From Saprospiraceae bacterium (lineage in GTDB: Bacteria; Bacteroidota; Bacteroidia; Chitinophagales; Saprospiraceae): 55,003 nucleotides of DNA. Position numbers and translations under genes: made by a program. The stretch spans positions 1 to 55,003 of the forward strand of contig JAIBCI010000067.1 in NCBI GenBank assembly GCA_019694255.1, given 5' to 3'. Shown piece by piece: positions 51,803 to 55,003 of the stretch; the stretch's first letter is position 1; each line of letters starts with the position of its first letter. The notes under the pieces were generated by a model that was given only the letters and a program-made list of their open reading frames with translations, was not told the DNA's origin and made no database searches.

Positions 51803-52447
51803 TTATTTCTTAAAGAGCTTGCCGAAGATGGTACCGAGCAGTCCTCCACCGGCGGGCGCTTGCTGTGCCGATTGTGCCTGCTGACCCATCACGCCACCCA
51901 AAACGGATCCTATCAGATCACCAAAACCTCCTTGACTGGCCGCCGATTGTGCCGAACCCATCAAGATCTTTGCCAGGTCGAACATAGCACTTCCTGACAT
52001 TCCGCCATTGGCGTTGCCGGCGTTGTTTTTCATTCTTCCAATAACCGCCATGACGATTGGTGCAAGAATTGGCATCAGTTTCATAATTTGCCCTATGTTC
52101 AGCCCGGAACTTTGGCTTATCTGTTGTGCAACTTGCTCCTGGTTGTTTCCAAGAATGTGTCCCAGCATTCCGGCTCCGTTGGTCGCTCTTGGGTTAGCAT
52201 TGTTGCTACCGGTTACAATACCCAGCAAGTCGTCCAGTATGCTTCCGTCATGATCCTTGTCCAAAGCAGAACTTAGCGATTGAAGACCTTGCGGAGTTGA
52301 AGCATTATTGGCTAATCCACCCAACAGTGCTGCAAAAATTCCGTTGCTGGCCTGCGTTGTTTGTTCTTCGCTGGCTCCAACCTGTTGACTGATACTGCGT
52401 AAGGTGTCACCAGATAGTTGCTGTTGAAGCATTGACATCAAATCCAT
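51803..52447 (-). CDS. DUF937 (YidB-like) protein
   Basis: 214 residues, rich in Gly, Ala, Gln and Asn. MLQQQLSGDTLRSISQQVGAS, IFAALLGGLA, DKDHDGSILDDLLGIV and ILGNNQEQVAQQISQSSGLN follow the DUF937 pattern, with LMPILAPIVMAVIG in the centre. DKDHDGSILDD looks like a calcium-binding EF-hand loop but its position 12 is Leu, so binding is doubtful. C-terminus: GGGLLGTIFGKLFKK. Function unknown. Single gene with a strong terminator; no -7 box found upstream in the AT-rich 90 bases. Confidence 0.88.
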   Translation of the reverse strand: MDLMSMLQQQLSGDTLRSISQQVGASEEQTTQASNGIFAALLGGLANNASTPQGLQSLSSALDKDHDGSILDDLLGIVTGSNNANPRATNGAGMLGHILGNNQEQVAQQISQSSGLNIGQIMKLMPILAPIVMAVIGRMKNNAGNANGGMSGSAMFDLAKILMGSAQSAASQGGFGDLIGSVLGGVMGQQAQSAQQAPAGGGLLGTIFGKLFKK

Positions 52448-52537
52448 ATTTTTTTGTTTTTAATTATATAAAATTTTTAACACACACATAATTCAATCGT
52501 TGATAAATTTCACATCCAAATTCAAATTTGTGAATAT

Positions 52538-52831
52538 TTAGCGAAATTCGATATCTTCTAATTTTTCATCTTCAGTCAACTGCTTGTTGAGTTGTTGAAG
52601 TATTAGTTTTTTATTAATCAGTAATTCCTTTCGAAGTGAAGATGAACTGGTATGAATACACAATATCCCTTTATGAAAGGTAATCTTCTCTGTATATGCA
52701 CCGGCAAGCGATCCAAAAGACTCGATCCAGATCGTCTCCAGTTTTTTCAAGTTGAGTTTTTGTTTGAATTTTTTTTGCTCTGAAAATTCCCTGAGCGCCT
52801 CGCGGATGGTTTGTTCATGTGACTTAGACAT
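52538..52831 (-). CDS. DUF721/DciA-like small protein
   Basis: 97 residues. LKKLETIWIESFGSLAGAYTEKITFHKGILCIHTSSSSLRKELLINK is the DUF721 core. Relatives with a longer N-terminus (DciA) load the replicative helicase in bacteria lacking DnaC; the short Bacteroidota form may do the same but this is inferred. Overlaps recF by 8 bases, which fits a replication/repair unit. Motif boundaries start around residue 28; the N-terminal 25 residues are charged and helical. Ends near the DUF937 start 90 bases away. Confidence 0.88.
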   Translation of the reverse strand: MSKSHEQTIREALREFSEQKKFKQKLNLKKLETIWIESFGSLAGAYTEKITFHKGILCIHTSSSSLRKELLINKKLILQQLNKQLTEDEKLEDIEFR

Positions 52832-53927
52832 AGGTGCTCAGTTTTTCTCCCTCAAATGTAAAAACTTTCCCGCGAACTGGATTTTGCATCACAAGGTTTC
52901 TCGCACGATCCAAATGGGTGTCTGTTATAAAGCACTGGCTGATCCCAATCTTCTGCACCAGATTCACCAGTTGTTTCACCCTGTCTTCATCCAGTTTTGC
53001 AAACAAATCATCCAGCAACAGGATAGGCTCGGTCAAAGTGTGCTTGCGCAAATACTGGACTTGTGCGAGCCGTAACGCCATGACAAAAGTTTTAATCTGT
53101 CCCTGTGAACCATAATTCTTGAGCGACTGACCATTGAATTGGTATTCAATTTTGTCCCGGTGTATGCCAGAGTGAACCCTCCCTGCAAGGAGATCGCGCG
53201 AACGATCCTCGGCCCAGCGTTCAGCTGCCTGCCCAATGCCGAAGTCTGACTGATAGCTTAAACTGCAGTTTTGCGCGTTTTGGCTGATGGCTAATCCCAT
53301 TGATTCAAGATCCGGGGCTATTTCACTACAAAAGTTCTTTCGCGCTTCATGAATCAGGGTAGCCGGCTGTACCATTGAGTGGTCATAGGTATCCAGTAAA
53401 GCATGATCCGTTCTTGTGCCCGATCTGCTTGCTTTGAGCAGTGCCATTTTCTGATTGAGGAGACGGTGATATTCGGCCAAAGCCCGGAAATAGGAAGGAT
53501 TGGTTTGTACCAATGTCTGATTAATGAGTTTTCTTCGCTCTTCCGATTCAGCCAAAAGTGTATAGGCATCATTGGGGACGATCATGACAACCGGAAGACG
53601 CCCCAGGTGATCAGCGCTCCGATCGCTTTCCATACCATTCCAAGATATGACACGCTCGGAAGCACTGCGCCGAATAATAAGCTCATGATCCCTGTCTCCG
53701 TCGGACCAGTATGAAATCAACCTGAAGAATTGACTTCCGTAGCGCATATTATTTCTGTCGGAAAGGTGAAAAAAACTCCGCGCCATGCATGAATAGTAGA
53801 TAGCATCCAGCAGATTGGTCTTGCCCGAACCGTTCGGCCCAATAATACATTGCAAACCTTCAGAAGGCTCTATAACAAGCTTCTCAAAGTTTTTGTAATT
53901 GGCGAGTTCCAGGTGTCGGAGCAGCAT
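52824..53927 (-). CDS. recF: DNA replication and repair protein RecF
   Basis: 367 residues. RecF is an SMC-like ATPase that acts with RecO and RecR at stalled forks and gaps. Walker A CIIGPNGSGKTNLLDAIYY near residue 30, a helical arm region (about 130-260), signature-type GSQGQIKTFVMALRLAQ and Walker B PILLLDDLFAKLDEDRV are present. The start MLLRHLELANYKNF is usual. DUF721 follows with an 8-base overlap. It diverges from pdhA over 59 bases that hold overlapping promoters; recR lies elsewhere in this window. Confidence 0.97.
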   Translation of the reverse strand: MLLRHLELANYKNFEKLVIEPSEGLQCIIGPNGSGKTNLLDAIYYSCMARSFFHLSDRNNMRYGSQFFRLISYWSDGDRDHELIIRRSASERVISWNGMESDRSADHLGRLPVVMIVPNDAYTLLAESEERRKLINQTLVQTNPSYFRALAEYHRLLNQKMALLKASRSGTRTDHALLDTYDHSMVQPATLIHEARKNFCSEIAPDLESMGLAISQNAQNCSLSYQSDFGIGQAAERWAEDRSRDLLAGRVHSGIHRDKIEYQFNGQSLKNYGSQGQIKTFVMALRLAQVQYLRKHTLTEPILLLDDLFAKLDEDRVKQLVNLVQKIGISQCFITDTHLDRARNLVMQNPVRGKVFTFEGEKLSTYV

Positions 53928-53940
53928 GCTGATTTGGAGC

Positions 53941-53971
53941 TTGCGAAAATAGCTGGTTTCGGTTAATTTTG
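53941..53971 (+). promoter_or_regulatory. Promoter of pdhA: TTG-N20-TAATTTTG
   Basis: TTG at 53941-53943, 20 bases, TAATTTTG at 53964-53971. The -7 box is 15 bases before ATG 53987. It almost abuts the opposite-strand box at 53974-53981. Confidence 0.65.
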
Positions 53972-53973
53972 CA

Positions 53974-53981
53974 CAAAAATA
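53974..53981 (-). promoter_or_regulatory. -7 box (TATTTTTG) of recF
   Basis: The minus strand reads TATTTTTG, matching TAnnTTTG, 46 bases before the recF ATG. It is 2 bases from the pdhA -7 box. No -33 match was found upstream of it. Confidence 0.45.
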
Positions 53982-53986
53982 GCAGG

Positions 53987-55003
53987 ATGCCGCAGGTGGT
54001 CACTAAAACCGAATCTTCTCGAAAAAGCAAAACTTCAACCCAGCCGGTTTTTGATAAAAAGACCTGGCTTACGTGGTTCGAAACAATGTACCGGATCAGA
54101 AAATTTGAGGAAAAAACGCTGATGATGTATTCACAACAAAAAATCCGCGGGTTTTGCCATGTTTACATTGGGCAAGAAGCCATCGCAGCCGGCCTTGTCA
54201 GTGCGATCCGCAAAGAAGACGCACTGGTTACGGCGTATCGTCAGCACGGAATTGCTTTAAGCCGCGGGATCTCAAGCCGGGCCTGTATGGCTGAACTTTA
54301 TGGCAAAGAGACCGGTTGCGTCAAAGGCAAAGGAGGAAGTATGCACTTTTTTTCCAAAGAGCACCGTTTTTTTGGAGGTAATGGAATTGTTGGCGCCCAG
54401 ATTCCCATTGGAACAGGCATTGCACTTGCGGAACAATACCGCAATAGCGGACTGATTTGTGTAACAATGTTTGGAGATGGCGCAGCGCGTCAGGGAGCCC
54501 TCTACGAGTCGTTCAACATGGCCATGACCTGGAAGTTGCCGGTCATTTATATCGTGGAAAACAACGGATATGCTATGGGAACCAGTGTCGAGAGGACAAG
54601 TAATGTGCTAGACCTTTACAAGATTGGCTCCGCTTTTGATATGCCTTCCAAAGCTGTAGACGGAATGGATCCGGTAGCTGTTCACCTTGCACTTGAAGAA
54701 GCTGCAGCTTGGTGTCGCAGCGGGCAGGGTCCGTATTTCCTGGAAATCAAGACTTATCGTTACCGAGGGCATTCCGTATCCGATCCTGGTAATTACCGCA
54801 GCAAGGAAGAGGTGGAGCACTACAAGACGCTCGACCCGGTGTTGGTTACAGAATCCCGGATTATCAATGAAAAAATAGCTTCAGAACCCGAATTGCAGGC
54901 AATCAAGGACCGTATCCATGCAGAAATTGAGGATGCCGTGCAGTTTGCCGCTCAGTCTTCCTATCCTGCGCAGGAAGCTCTTTACGACGATAATGACATC
55001 CAG
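53987..55003 (+). CDS. pdhA: Pyruvate dehydrogenase E1 component, alpha subunit (3' end outside window)
   Basis: The frame from ATG 53987 is open for 339 codons to the window edge. After a basic N-terminal tail, WLTWFETMYRIRKFEEKTL, GFCHVYIGQEAIAAGLV, YRQHGIALSRGI, KGKGGSMHFFSKEH, MFGDGAARQGALYESFNMA (thiamine diphosphate GDG motif) and YIVENNGYAMGTSVERTS, then YRYRGHSVSDPGNYR, identify E1 alpha. With pdhB it decarboxylates pyruvate and acetylates E2. The tail of about 20 residues before the core is Ser/Thr/Lys-rich. Little, if anything, beyond the stop should be missing, since the E1 alpha family has about 330-360 residues. Confidence 0.97.
   Translation, partial: MPQVVTKTESSRKSKTSTQPVFDKKTWLTWFETMYRIRKFEEKTLMMYSQQKIRGFCHVYIGQEAIAAGLVSAIRKEDALVTAYRQHGIALSRGISSRACMAELYGKETGCVKGKGGSMHFFSKEHRFFGGNGIVGAQIPIGTGIALAEQYRNSGLICVTMFGDGAARQGALYESFNMAMTWKLPVIYIVENNGYAMGTSVERTSNVLDLYKIGSAFDMPSKAVDGMDPVAVHLALEEAAAWCRSGQGPYFLEIKTYRYRGHSVSDPGNYRSKEEVEHYKTLDPVLVTESRIINEKIASEPELQAIKDRIHAEIEDAVQFAAQSSYPAQEALYDDNDIQ

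Noticed and set aside
51571-51849. 92-residue minus-strand ORF
   Set aside because: It runs through the terminator and into the DUF937 3' end in another frame, and its composition is not protein-like.
1-55003. CRISPR array, tRNA, rRNA, insertion sequence or prophage
   Set aside because: No regularly spaced repeats, cloverleaf-like segments, transposase or phage genes were seen; gaps between genes are mostly short.

Overview
The window looks like chromosomal core DNA of a Bacteroidota bacterium, probably from the Saprospiraceae/Chitinophagia side of the phylum (the family-level placement is inference). The phylum call rests on type IX secretion (T9SS) C-terminal sorting domains on three secreted proteins, the gliding-motility ABC genes gldA-gldF-gldG, a long-form NusB of about 310 residues, an ftsX-DUF3098-uppP run, and a recurring promoter element TAnnTTTG. 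That element is the -7 box of the Bacteroidota primary sigma factor, and in several places a TTG/TTTG lies 19-20 bases upstream. No rRNA, tRNA, insertion sequence, prophage or CRISPR array was seen.

Layout, left to right. Positions 1-1211 hold the start of a GT-C membrane glycosyltransferase that runs off the left edge. At 1629-4955 are a T9SS-exported Omp28-type protein and an aminotransferase, separated by a strong hairpin. At 5094-10504 a minus-strand run encodes a DoxX-like membrane protein, NusB, GuaA and a periplasmic-binding-fold lipoprotein. At 10718-14271 are YigZ, CoaE, ornithine aminotransferase and a second T9SS protein. From 21465 down to 14283 a tight minus-strand cluster encodes a PaaY-like hexapeptide protein, a crotonase, RecR, a GT2 fusion protein and an M20 peptidase; a sigma-54-type response regulator and a LOG-family protein follow. 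At 21660 is a DUF2461 protein. From 25105 down to 22409 are arginine deiminase, a thioesterase and a YihY/BrkB protein.

At 25193-30461 are an amidohydrolase diverging from a polyprenyl synthase, a lipoprotein, FtsX, DUF3098 and UppP. TruB follows at 30670. At 31557-37199 one compact operon carries gldA, gldF, gldG, a DUF4340 gene and an S1/P1-type zinc hydrolase. A large T9SS subtilase and a TPR/beta-propeller/SPOR protein diverge at 40206-40371. After a half-size EamA transporter and pdhB comes an envelope-polysaccharide-like minus-strand operon headed by alaS (50062 to 43922). The right end holds an M23 peptidase, a DUF937 protein, a DUF721 protein, recF and the 5' part of pdhA, which runs off the right edge.

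How the genes work together. Many products serve the envelope: UppP and two polyprenyl-sugar-transferase-type proteins, FtsX and the M23 peptidase in wall turnover, three T9SS cargo proteins, and a PorE-like SPOR protein that could anchor a complex to peptidoglycan. The rest is housekeeping: GMP and CoA synthesis, alanyl-tRNA, pseudouridine, RecF/RecR repair, and pyruvate dehydrogenase E1. The items I find least explained are the gldAFG-DUF4340-nuclease-like operon, the sigma-54-type regulator with a non-canonical loop and no DNA-binding domain, the glycosyltransferase fused to a truncated sugar-transferase module, and the overlapping recF/pdhA promoters.
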